DNA of 22,715 bases from Clostridiales bacterium UBA5888. GTDB taxonomy: Bacteria > Bacillota > Clostridia > Oscillospirales > Oscillospiraceae. Every line of letters begins with the position of its first letter. Within the stretch, counting starts at the first letter, position 1. The notes beneath the pieces are model-generated. The model was not told where the DNA came from. It did not search any database and saw only the letters and a program-made list of their open reading frames with translations. Positions 16,031 through 22,692 of this stretch are shown here, piece by piece. Location of the stretch: positions 1-22,715 of the forward strand of contig DJEW01000021.1 in NCBI GenBank assembly GCA_002431965.1, read 5' to 3'. Made by a program: the position numbers and the translations under genes.

Positions 16031-16906
16031 TTACTCTTGTTCATTCCTGTGCTGCCACAGCATTCCTGAATCGCTGTGAATCCGGCGGTATTCCGACGGC
16101 GTAACGCCGACGTATTTTTTGAATGTCTTTGTGAAATAGTTGTAGTCGCTGAAACCGACGTGCCCGGCTACCTCCGTGACGGTTATGCTGCGCTTGGCAA
16201 GCAGGGATTTCGCCGCCTCAACGCGCCGCAGCGAGATAAGCGTCGTTATGCTGCTTCCGCCGGGCAGGCTTTTGGCGAGCGCGCACAGCTTTGTCGTGCC
16301 TATGCCCAGCTCTGCGGAAATCTTTTTCAGCGTCTGCTTTTCCATATAGTGCTCGTCAATATATTTTTCGAGCCGCTGCTTGTCCGTTATTTCTGCCGAA
16401 TGTATTATCTGCTCAAGCTGTATGTAGGCCGCGAGCACTTCCAGAATCTCGATGTATGCGGAAAATTCCTCCTGCGGCAGCCGTTTGAGACGCATGAAGG
16501 CCTCTTGCAGCGCGCGGATGTCTCCCTTGTACCAGTCCAGCGTTGAGAGAGTATGCTCCCACTGCTCGCTGTATGACCGCATGTCCAGAAGCTGCCCGAA
16601 TGCGAGGAATGCGATAAGCTCACCGCTGTCAAACAGCGGGATTATCACCTCGCGCAGCCCGGCGTGACAACGATAGCAGTAGGGCTTGCGCGACATGCCG
16701 CAGGAATTGACGGCGCGGCAATCTGACTTGATGCAGCGCTCGTGCCCCTCCGGGTCCATGTTCATCATCCGGCAAAAATCCGAATGATTGCCGAAAAGCT
16801 GAATGTCGTTGCCATGCTTGTCGTAGATGTTTGTCAGTATTCCGGTGAACATATAAAGGTTTGTGAGAAGCTTTTTTATCTGTTCACTGTTTATCAGTAG
16901 ATTCAT
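16031..16906 (-). CDS. AraC-family regulator with PocR-type sensor domain
   Basis: The product has 291 residues. The N-terminal part (about 7-165) resembles the PocR sensory domain: NIYDKHGNDIQLFGNHSDFCRMM, then a Cys-rich stretch with Cys45, 58, 63, 69, 77 and 80 (ERCIKSDCRAVNSCG, YCYRCHAGLREVIIPL), then FDSGELIAFLAFGQLL. The C-terminal part (about 185-276) is a two-helix-turn-helix AraC DNA-binding domain: LKKISAELGIGTTKLCALAK and VTEVAGHVGFSDYNYFTKTF followed by GVTPSEYR. ATG 16906 has GGAG 7 bases upstream. It lies between kinase and transporter genes, both on the same strand, so it most likely activates them through the direct repeats just downstream. The ligand is unknown; the cysteines could hold metal or sense redox. 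Confidence 0.92.
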   Translation of the reverse strand: MNLLINSEQIKKLLTNLYMFTGILTNIYDKHGNDIQLFGNHSDFCRMMNMDPEGHERCIKSDCRAVNSCGMSRKPYCYRCHAGLREVIIPLFDSGELIAFLAFGQLLDMRSYSEQWEHTLSTLDWYKGDIRALQEAFMRLKRLPQEEFSAYIEILEVLAAYIQLEQIIHSAEITDKQRLEKYIDEHYMEKQTLKKISAELGIGTTKLCALAKSLPGGSSITTLISLRRVEAAKSLLAKRSITVTEVAGHVGFSDYNYFTKTFKKYVGVTPSEYRRIHSDSGMLWQHRNEQE

Positions 16907-16927
16907 TATCCGCTCCTGTCAGGCGCT

Positions 16928-16941
16928 CAAAGCCTGCTTTG
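16928..16941. repeat. Small palindrome between kinase and regulator genes
   Basis: CAAAGC-CT-GCTTTG lies in the 49-base gap between the kinase stop and the regulator start. The gap also has AGGCGCT twice (16921-16927, 16950-16956). No promoter is visible, so kinase and regulator are probably one transcript. Confidence 0.4.
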
Positions 16942-16955
16942 TCTTCCGGAGGCGC

Positions 16956-18038
16956 TTATGCCATCGCACGCTCGCGCTCTGAGGCGGTTATTTCCAGCAT
17001 GGAGTCCCACTTGCTCTCCATGTCCTGCACGAGCCTGAGCTGCGTGCGGCATCGGTCAAGGTTGTGCCCGGGGCGATGCACCGCGAAGTACCGGTCGCCC
17101 GCAAGATAGTCCGCCAGAAAGCGCACGCCGCACTCCAGTGTCATCAGCCGCGCCCCGAGCGGCAGACTGCGCGCCTCGGCATCGGTCATGTTCCGGCACA
17201 CCTGCATATACCCGCGCGTGTATATCCGCAGCAGATCAAGGTCGAGCGACACCAGCTCAAGCTCCCGCTCATCCTCTGCGGCGGTCGATGCGCCGAATCT
17301 TATGGAATCGCCGAAGTCATAAGCCATAAGTCCGGGCATGACCGTGTCCAGATCAATGACGCACAGCGCCTCGCGCGTGTCTGCGTCCAGCATAACGTTG
17401 TTGAGCTTGGTGTCGTTGTGCGTCACGCGCAGGGGCAGCTCGCCGCGGTGCAGCATATCCTGCAGGGCAGAGGCGGACGCCTCACGCGCGAGATACTCTT
17501 CTATCTCCTCTGCGGCGCTTTCGATGCGCCCGGCGTCGGCCGCGTCCAGCGCGGCGTGCAGCTGCCTGTATCTGATGGGCGTGTTATGAAAATTCGGTAT
17601 CGCCTCGCTCAGCGTATGCGCGGGAAAGTCGGAAAGCTGCTGCTGAAACCGCCCGAAGGCGACCGCGCTCTGGTAAAAATCGCGCGGGCTGTCCGGCTTT
17701 TGCAGGCAAATACTGTTTTCCACGAAGTCATATACACGCCAGCTTTTTCCGTCAGCGTTGACATAGTAGTCGTCCCCGCCAGACGTGGGAACAAGATGCA
17801 GACATGCGCGCGGATCGGATACGCGCGCGGAAATGTGCCGTGTGACGGATGCAATGTTTCGCATCATGCCTGGTATGTCGGCAAAGACCTGCTCGTTGAT
17901 ACGCTGAAGAATGTACCGCCTGCCGCTGTCCGTGACGAGAAGAAACGTTTGGTTTATGTGCCCAAAGCCGTAGCGCTCGCAGCTATGCGGCTGCCCGGCG
18001 AGTGCAAAGCACCGGGCGACGTCTGCCGCGTCTCTCAC
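16956..18038 (-). CDS. APH/choline-kinase-fold sugar kinase, NahK-like
   Basis: The product has 360 residues, as in N-acetylhexosamine 1-kinase (NahK, about 360). The kinase fold is shown by the nucleotide-binding half (YGFGHINQTFLL near 23-34, YILQRINEQVF near 42-52), catalytic loop VTHNDTKLNN (205-214, base Asp209) and metal loop VIDLDTVMPGLMAYDFGDSIRFG (227-249, Asp229/Asp231; listed to mark the region). NahK phosphorylates GlcNAc/GalNAc at C1. The family also contains uncharacterised members, so amino-sugar specificity is inferred. The GTG start at 18038 has AAGGAGG 7 bases upstream; an earlier ATG at 18068 lies inside the leader hairpin with no ribosome site. First gene of the sugar locus with its own promoter; it should phosphorylate the imported sugar. 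Confidence 0.8.
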   Translation of the reverse strand: MRDAADVARCFALAGQPHSCERYGFGHINQTFLLVTDSGRRYILQRINEQVFADIPGMMRNIASVTRHISARVSDPRACLHLVPTSGGDDYYVNADGKSWRVYDFVENSICLQKPDSPRDFYQSAVAFGRFQQQLSDFPAHTLSEAIPNFHNTPIRYRQLHAALDAADAGRIESAAEEIEEYLAREASASALQDMLHRGELPLRVTHNDTKLNNVMLDADTREALCVIDLDTVMPGLMAYDFGDSIRFGASTAAEDERELELVSLDLDLLRIYTRGYMQVCRNMTDAEARSLPLGARLMTLECGVRFLADYLAGDRYFAVHRPGHNLDRCRTQLRLVQDMESKWDSMLEITASERERAMA

Positions 18039-18059
18039 CTGTATACCTCCTTTTTGTCC

Positions 18060-18119
18060 GGGCGGCACCGCATAATACGCCTGCGGCGTCTATAATTGCT
18101 GCATTATGCGGCGCTGCCC
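18060..18119 (-). repeat. Palindromic element B in the kinase leader
   Basis: Arms 18060-18076 and 18103-18119 pair at 15 of 17 positions plus one G-T, including perfect CCGCATAAT/ATTATGCGG. A small inner stem ACGCC-TGC-GGCGT lies in the loop. It sits between the kinase promoter and its ribosome site and would fold in the mRNA. Its arms are related to those of element A (18308-18474) read in the opposite genomic orientation, which is the same sense relative to each transcript. Confidence 0.8.
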
Positions 18120-18150
18120 CTGTTTTTTTCCTGAATTTAATGTGTAATCA

Positions 18151-18179
18151 ATTATACAACAAATACAAAGCCTGTACAA
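18151..18179 (-). promoter_or_regulatory. Promoter of the sugar kinase gene
   Basis: On the minus strand, TTGTAC (18179-18174), a 17-base spacer and perfect TATAAT (18156-18151). The transcript would start near 18144 and run through palindromic element B before the ribosome site at about 18045-18051. The leader is about 105 bases. Confidence 0.8.
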
Positions 18180-18181
18180 TA

Positions 18182-18219
18182 CCGTGATATACAAAAATGC
18201 GGAAAATCTTTCATCACGG
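18182..18219 (-). promoter_or_regulatory. Candidate operator upstream of the kinase promoter sharing a 12-mer with the transporter operator
   Basis: The minus-strand word GAAAGATTTTCC (18212-18201) is identical to one upstream of the substrate-binding gene (16013-16002). Both begin 21-22 bases upstream of their -35 boxes. Here it is flanked by a perfect inverted repeat CCGTGAT (18182-18188) and ATCACGG (18213-18219). A second half-site 21 bp closer to the promoter is not recognisable. Confidence 0.5.
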
Positions 18220-18266
18220 CGTGTGATAATATCTGACCGAACTGTAACCTGACGGCAGGTATTTAT

Positions 18267-18305
18267 ATTCCCGCCGTTGCACAACAGCGGGAATTAGTAT
18301 ATAAT
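18267..18305 (+). promoter_or_regulatory. rsmI promoter with inverted repeat across the -35 box
   Basis: TTGCAC (18277-18282), a 17-base spacer and perfect TATAAT (18300-18305). A perfect 8-bp inverted repeat, ATTCCCGC (18267-18274) and GCGGGAAT (18287-18294), brackets the -35 box, so a repressor could occlude it. Transcription would start near 18312, exactly where element A's GGCAG arm begins. Confidence 0.75.
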
Positions 18306-18307
18306 GC

Positions 18308-18474
18308 TATAGGCAGTACCGCATAATGCGGCAAGACCAGATGGCGGGAAAATTTGGGTTATGATGACGGCACTTTTTCGCAGGAATACTTTGTGTATTT
18401 CAAGAAAAAGTGATTATATCAGAGCACAAATTTTCCGTCAGATGCCGCAGACGTATTGCGCGGTGCTGCCTATA
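18308..18474 (+). repeat. 167-bp imperfect palindrome (element A) forming the rsmI leader
   Basis: The ends TATAGGCAGTACCGC (18308-18322) and GCGGTGCTGCCTATA (18460-18474) are complementary at 14 of 15 positions. Inside are nested perfect stems: TGCGGCA/TGCCGCA (18327-18333/18443-18449), GGAAAATTTG/CAAATTTTCC (18347-18356/18427-18436), CACTTTTTC/GAAAAAGTG (18371-18379/18404-18412) and AATAC/GTATT (18385-18389/18395-18399). A 14x14-base internal loop (18357-18370/18413-18426) sits mid-way. The result is one long rod. It could be a MITE-like repeat or a structured leader/small RNA. No coding sequence was seen. This and element B account for most of the 464-base gap between the kinase and rsmI genes. 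Confidence 0.85.
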
Positions 18475-18502
18475 TAAAATTATGCAGCACACGGAGTATA
18501 CA

Positions 18503-19381
18503 ATGGACGAGAAAACACCAGGTACGCTTTACATAGTCGCAACGCCTATCGGCAACTCGCAGGATATGTCGCCGCGCGGGAGAAAGATACTCTCCGAGGT
18601 GGACATTATCGCCGCGGAGGATACACGCCGGTCAATGGTGCTGCTTGGCAAGCTTGAGATACGCAACAAGCTTGTTTCAAACCACAAGTTCAATGAGTAC
18701 GGCAAGGCAAAATATTTCATCGGCGAAATGCTTGCCGGCAAGTCCGTCGCTGTCATCACCGACGCCGGCACGCCCTGCATATCCGACCCCGGGAATGAGC
18801 TTATCCGCGCTGCGGTGGAAGCGGGTATCCGCGTTGTGGGCGTTCCGGGCTGCTGCGCGGCAGTGACGGCGCTGTCCGTCTCCGGGTTTGACCTTTCAAG
18901 CTTCATGTTTTACGGCTTTTTCCCGCGTGAAAACGCCGAACGCCGCCGCCTGCTGGAAAAGCTTCGCCGCGGCGACACGCGCACCTTCGCATTCTACGAA
19001 TCGCCCAAGCGCATCATGGAGCTGGTGGAATTCTTTATCGGCGCGGGTGCAAAATGCCGCATGTGCCTTTGCAATGATATGACAAAGCTGCACGAAATGA
19101 GCTTTCGCGGCACGCCCGCCGAGGTGCGCGGGCAGCTGCTTGCCAAGGGCAGCTACGACAAGGGCGAGTACGCCGTTATCATCGAAATAGACGAGGATTA
19201 TATCTTCAATAAGGTGGAGCATACCGTCTCAGCAGAGGCGATGCTTGTCGATGCGATGATCGCCGGGGGCGTGACCGCCAGGGAGGCGGTGAGCGCCGTC
19301 ATGGCGGACGAGAATAATTCTTACAGCAAGAACGAGCTGAAAGCTGCGGCGCTCAATCTCAAGCGCCTGTTCGGCGGGTGA
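18503..19381 (+). CDS. rsmI: 16S rRNA C1402 2'-O-ribose methyltransferase
   Basis: The product has 292 residues, a normal RsmI length. The tetrapyrrole-methylase-like fold motifs are in order: GTLYIVATPIGN (7-18), IIAAEDTRRS (35-44), NHKFNE (60-65, usually HNE-like in the family), VITDAGTPCISDPG (84-97), VGVPGCCAAVTAL (112-124), FYGFFPR (136-142) and FAFYESPKR (162-170). It methylates the ribose of C1402 in 16S rRNA with S-adenosylmethionine. ATG 18503 has CGGAG 6 bases upstream. An open frame reaches back to 18410 but runs through the palindromic leader and adds 31 residues absent from the family, so it is rejected. Confidence 0.95.
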   Translation: MDEKTPGTLYIVATPIGNSQDMSPRGRKILSEVDIIAAEDTRRSMVLLGKLEIRNKLVSNHKFNEYGKAKYFIGEMLAGKSVAVITDAGTPCISDPGNELIRAAVEAGIRVVGVPGCCAAVTALSVSGFDLSSFMFYGFFPRENAERRRLLEKLRRGDTRTFAFYESPKRIMELVEFFIGAGAKCRMCLCNDMTKLHEMSFRGTPAEVRGQLLAKGSYDKGEYAVIIEIDEDYIFNKVEHTVSAEAMLVDAMIAGGVTAREAVSAVMADENNSYSKNELKAAALNLKRLFGG

Positions 19382-19530
19382 GACGCAGCGTTCAGTGATA
19401 TAGAGAAGTTGACGCGCACATGCCGCTTTTCAAACTGCACTCATACCGCAGAACCGGGCTGCGCCGTTCAGGCGGCGCTGGCGGACGCTACGCCGGACAC
19501 TGCCAATAGAACGAAAATAACGGATCAGAC

Positions 19531-19566
19531 CGGGGTCGGGGAATCTTCCCAGACCCCGTTTTTTAA
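19531..19566 (+). terminator. Rho-independent terminator after rsmI
   Basis: CGGGGTC (19531-19537) pairs with GACCCCG (19552-19558). An inner GGG/CCC pairs around GAATCTT with one bulged A, followed by TTTTTT (19559-19564). It is 150 bases past the rsmI stop with no gene between. Confidence 0.9.
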
Positions 19567-19657
19567 TTGACTGCTTCAAAAACGGCGCTTCCAAATCAAA
19601 CGCTGCAAAGCGGAATCGCTTATAGGATAGGCGCTGAAAAATCTTGGATATAAAATG

Positions 19658-19686
19658 TTGACAACTGTGGAGGGAGATAGTATAAT
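19658..19686 (+). promoter_or_regulatory. Perfect consensus SigA promoter
   Basis: TTGACA (19658-19663), exactly 17 bases, then TATAAT (19681-19686), a 12/12 match to the housekeeping consensus. It points toward the small secreted protein, with a predicted start near 19693. No other promoter of similar quality is seen before 19972. Confidence 0.85.
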
Positions 19687-19971
19687 GACATTAACTAGTT
19701 ATACATACATAGCTTATTGCTAAACTAAATGATACGTTGCGTTGCAGTTAGTGTTCCACTGCAAAATAGTTGCTCCATCTTTGAATAATTATCGTTAGAC
19801 CAGCCGCAAAGTAAGCATTTGACGTTTGGAAAGATGCAGACCGGCAGTAAATCAACCGAGCGTTAATGTAAAATACAAAAGAAAGCGGTGATTCCAATGG
19901 GCTAGATCAATTTCCACTCGCAGGGAACAATATCCAACCATCAACGTCAAAAAATACAATGAAAGGAAAAC

Positions 19972-20316
19972 ATGAAAATGAAAAAGAGACTTATATCTGC
20001 ACTGCTGGTGCTCGTTCTGGCAATATGCGTTTTCCCGGTCAGCGCATTTGCGGCAACAAATGAACGCATATGCGCACGAGCAGACCTCCATAACTATCCC
20101 TATGGTTTAACACAGCAGAATCAGCGTTTTACCATGACGTATCATACGGAGGTACTGATCCGGCAGGTTGGTGATGGTACGAAGATCGGTCAATTGGATA
20201 AAGGTAATAGCGGAATAGTTCTATATCCCAATGACGTGTACTATAACGACATGTATTGGTCATCTGTGAACGCTAATGGAGTCCAAGGGATTTCAGCTTC
20301 TTACTATCTGCATTAA
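19972..20316 (+). CDS. Small secreted SH3-like protein
   Basis: The product has 114 residues. A clear signal peptide (MKMKKRLISALLVLVLAICVFPVSAFA) ends in AFA, so cleavage is likely after residue 27. The mature part of about 87 residues resembles a bacterial SH3 domain: IGQLDKGNSGIVLYPNDVYY, then MYWSSVNANGVQGISASYYLH, which recalls the usual 'W-x-V...G-x-x-GWV...YL' ending (quoted in overlapping form). The family assignment is tentative. ATG 19972 has AAAGGA 4 bases upstream; ATG 19978 is also possible. It has one paralog-free short gene's own promoter far upstream, and lies before the large lipoprotein with a weak hairpin between. It probably binds cell wall or another extracellular partner. 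Confidence 0.65.
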   Translation: MKMKKRLISALLVLVLAICVFPVSAFAATNERICARADLHNYPYGLTQQNQRFTMTYHTEVLIRQVGDGTKIGQLDKGNSGIVLYPNDVYYNDMYWSSVNANGVQGISASYYLH

Positions 20317-20329
20317 AACATGGGGGCGG

Positions 20330-20351
20330 AGAGGGCATTTTGCCCTCTTTG
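20330..20351 (+). terminator. Weak hairpin after the small secreted protein
   Basis: AGAGGGC (20330-20336), loop ATTTT, GCCCTCT (20342-20348), then TTG. The stem is perfect but short and the T-run is only a few bases, so termination may be partial, with read-through to the lipoprotein gene at 20403. Confidence 0.55.
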
Positions 20352-20402
20352 CCCGGTAAACAGAGTGTGACATAAGATATTGGATGTGAAAGGGGAGGCA
20401 TT

Positions 20403-22679
20403 ATGAAAGGAAAAAGATATATTACAGTGCTTTTGGCTACCGCGATGCTGCTGGGGCTGTGCGCGTGCGGTGCAACCCCCACGCAGCCAACGCCAACGCC
20501 GAGCGCCGCCCCGGCGACGGCGGAACCCACCGCCGCACCCACGCCTGAGTTAAGCGAAAAGCTGCGCGAAACCGTCCTTGGCTACGCTGCCGAGGAAATA
20601 CCTACCCCGGCGTGGATTCAGGAGCTTGGCGTGTGTGATATATATAATGACACGTTTTATATGGCGGCTAATACGGACAGCGGTGCGGGAGTGGTGAGTT
20701 TTGACACGCGGACGGAGCAGTTTCACAAATATGATGTCGATGTGAGCGCACTGCATAATCCACATATAAATGCCATATCTGTTGCGGAGAATTCGATCTG
20801 GCTCTATGTTGCCGAACAGTGGACTGTTGAAGAATGTGAGCAGGGGCTTTTTACTGGGGAGACGAATCTTTACATCCTGTATAAGAATACATCAAGCGGG
20901 GAGCAGAGCATAAGCCCGATGACGTTTTGGAAAAGCAATCTGCCGCCGTTATATTTGCTGGCGCTCGACAATAACAGGGCGCTTATAGGAAACCACGAGT
21001 GCGAACCACAGACCTATCTTATTGACAGCAATGCGAATGTGATCGACATGCCGGACACCGTTGTGCGTGGCATGGGGGTAAGGGCTTGGGTGAATGACAA
21101 GCTTTATGTGCAGACGGCTGACGGGCTGGCAGAGCTGAACCGGGACACCTTGACGTTCGGCGCTCCGGTAGAGGAGATTTATAATCAGCCCGCAGTGTAT
21201 TCCAGCAGCTGTGGTCATTTTCTGACGACGATAGACAATGTGTTTTACTCCGTCGATGCGGCAACAGGAGAAAAGACAGAGATATTTGAATGGATGGATG
21301 TCGCGCTTGCTCTTAGCCGCCTTTATGGAACGAATGGATTGGAGAACGAGAATGGAGATTATTATCATTATACAGACCGAATAACAAAAATCACAAAGAC
21401 TGAGCTGCCCGTAAAGCAGACGCTTATTCTTGCGTGCCTCGGTGATACAAATTCCTATGGCTATCCTAAGGAGGACGGCAGCTTTTTTGCACCATCGAAT
21501 AAAACATACGTTTGTTCAGACAGCCTTATGGACGCAATAATACGCTTCAACAATTCCGACCCGGATTATAGAATAGAAGTCAAACCGTATATATACAGCA
21601 GTGATGAGGAGCGGACGCGGCTGCTTATCGAACTTGCAACGGGTAAGGAAGTCGATATTCTGGATACCAGCCTTCTGCCTGACGATGCGGCGGGCGGGTC
21701 GATCCTCGCGGATATGCTGCCGTACCTCGACGCGGACGCGGACATCAGCAGGGATGATTTTATCCCCGGTATATTTGCTGATATGACCAAAAGCGGTGGA
21801 CTCTATGAATACATTGACAGATATAATGTTATTACGATAACTGCGCGCGCCAGCTTTGCTGACGGACAAAGCTGGACGGTCAGCGATATTCAGCAGATAC
21901 TTGCCGAGCACCCGGAACTGAGGATCGAAAACAGCGCGGAAAAGCTCAGCTATTATTTCGCGTGGGCGGCTTCTGCGGAATTTATTGATTATGCTGCTGC
22001 CTTATGCAGTTTTACGGATGAGGCGTTTTTGCAGTGGCTTGTCCTCATAAAGCAGCTATGTCAGACGGATTACGACTGGGAGAGTGACCCGTATTTGGGG
22101 GAGTATGCCTTTTATATAGACACACAATTTCCGGCGAACATTGGGGATATGTCCCGCTGTTACGCAAATGGAGAGTATACAGCGGTGGGCTTTCCGAACG
22201 CGACCGGAACAGGCAACTATTTCATGCGTTACGGCGCGCCGACGGCATACGGCACGTGGAGCTATATGCCAAACGGTGAACAGTCCTTTGGGGCGGTATC
22301 AAGCGTCGGAATAATGGCGTCGAGCGGTAATATTGACGGCGCGTGGCGATTTATAAAAACATTTATGAGCGGCGCAGAAAATACGGCGCTGTCGAGCGGA
22401 ATACCGGCACAGAAAGCGTGCTTTGAGCGGGCGGTTGAAAATGAGTTAGCCCGAGAGCAAAGTGATGCGGCAGGGGTTGAAGAGTTTGACGAGAGCGACG
22501 CCGAGCAGATAAGGAGCATTGTCTATAACACCACAAAATGCGTCTCCAATAACGATACTGTTACTGGCATAATAAAATCAGCGCTTGATGCATACATTGG
22601 CGGTGTTTATTCAGCAGAGGAAACAGCAGCCCAGCTCCAGAGCCGTTTGAGCATCTACCTCGCCGAGCAGTACGGCTGA
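20403..22679 (+). CDS. Large lipoprotein: extracytoplasmic propeller-like domain fused to a solute-binding domain
   Basis: The product has 758 residues. A lipoprotein signal (LLGLCACG, lipid-bearing Cys22) and a Pro/Thr/Ala linker (about 25-48) lead to two halves. Residues about 65-335 contain short beta-rich repeats of the kind NDTFYMAANTDSGAGVVSFDTRT, NDKLYVQTADGLAELNRDTL and DNVFYSVDAATGEKTEIF, suggesting a beta-propeller. Residues about 337-758 resemble a family 1 solute-binding protein (SLMDAIIRFNNSDPDYRIEV, ELATGKEVDIL, SFGAVSSVGIMASSGNIDGAWRFIKTFMSG). No permease or ATPase follows inside the window, so transport is not shown; sensing or capture is possible. GGGGAGG lies 4 bases before the ATG. 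Base composition is more A+T-rich than the sugar locus. Half 1's fold is an inference. Confidence 0.8.
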   Translation: MKGKRYITVLLATAMLLGLCACGATPTQPTPTPSAAPATAEPTAAPTPELSEKLRETVLGYAAEEIPTPAWIQELGVCDIYNDTFYMAANTDSGAGVVSFDTRTEQFHKYDVDVSALHNPHINAISVAENSIWLYVAEQWTVEECEQGLFTGETNLYILYKNTSSGEQSISPMTFWKSNLPPLYLLALDNNRALIGNHECEPQTYLIDSNANVIDMPDTVVRGMGVRAWVNDKLYVQTADGLAELNRDTLTFGAPVEEIYNQPAVYSSSCGHFLTTIDNVFYSVDAATGEKTEIFEWMDVALALSRLYGTNGLENENGDYYHYTDRITKITKTELPVKQTLILACLGDTNSYGYPKEDGSFFAPSNKTYVCSDSLMDAIIRFNNSDPDYRIEVKPYIYSSDEERTRLLIELATGKEVDILDTSLLPDDAAGGSILADMLPYLDADADISRDDFIPGIFADMTKSGGLYEYIDRYNVITITARASFADGQSWTVSDIQQILAEHPELRIENSAEKLSYYFAWAASAEFIDYAAALCSFTDEAFLQWLVLIKQLCQTDYDWESDPYLGEYAFYIDTQFPANIGDMSRCYANGEYTAVGFPNATGTGNYFMRYGAPTAYGTWSYMPNGEQSFGAVSSVGIMASSGNIDGAWRFIKTFMSGAENTALSSGIPAQKACFERAVENELAREQSDAAGVEEFDESDAEQIRSIVYNTTKCVSNNDTVTGIIKSALDAYIGGVYSAEETAAQLQSRLSIYLAEQYG

Positions 22680-22692
22680 CATATATAAAAGG

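Larger units (their letters stand above)
19382..19971. other. 590-base non-coding stretch with terminator and promoter
   Basis: No gene was found. A 29-codon frame at 19421 lacks a ribosome site. The stretch holds the rsmI terminator (19531-19566) and, after it, a switch to A+T-rich sequence. A consensus promoter lies at 19658-19686, with a predicted leader of about 280 bases before the small secreted protein. Within the leader TTGCAGT (19742-19748) and ACTGCAA (19758-19764) form a 7-bp hairpin with no T-run. The leader matched no riboswitch or small RNA that could be recognised. Confidence 0.6.

Noticed and set aside
17064..18095. A 343-codon open frame on the + strand
   Set aside because: It is antisense to the sugar kinase with its intact catalytic motifs, and has no ribosome site.
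18410..18502. Longer rsmI product starting at ATG 18410
   Set aside because: This adds 31 residues encoded by the palindromic leader, has no ribosome site and does not fit the family's N terminus, which begins just before GTLYIVATPIGN.
19421..19510. A 29-codon frame after rsmI (MPLFKLHSYRR...)
   Set aside because: There is no ribosome site and no recognisable feature; it is probably random within the 3' untranslated region.
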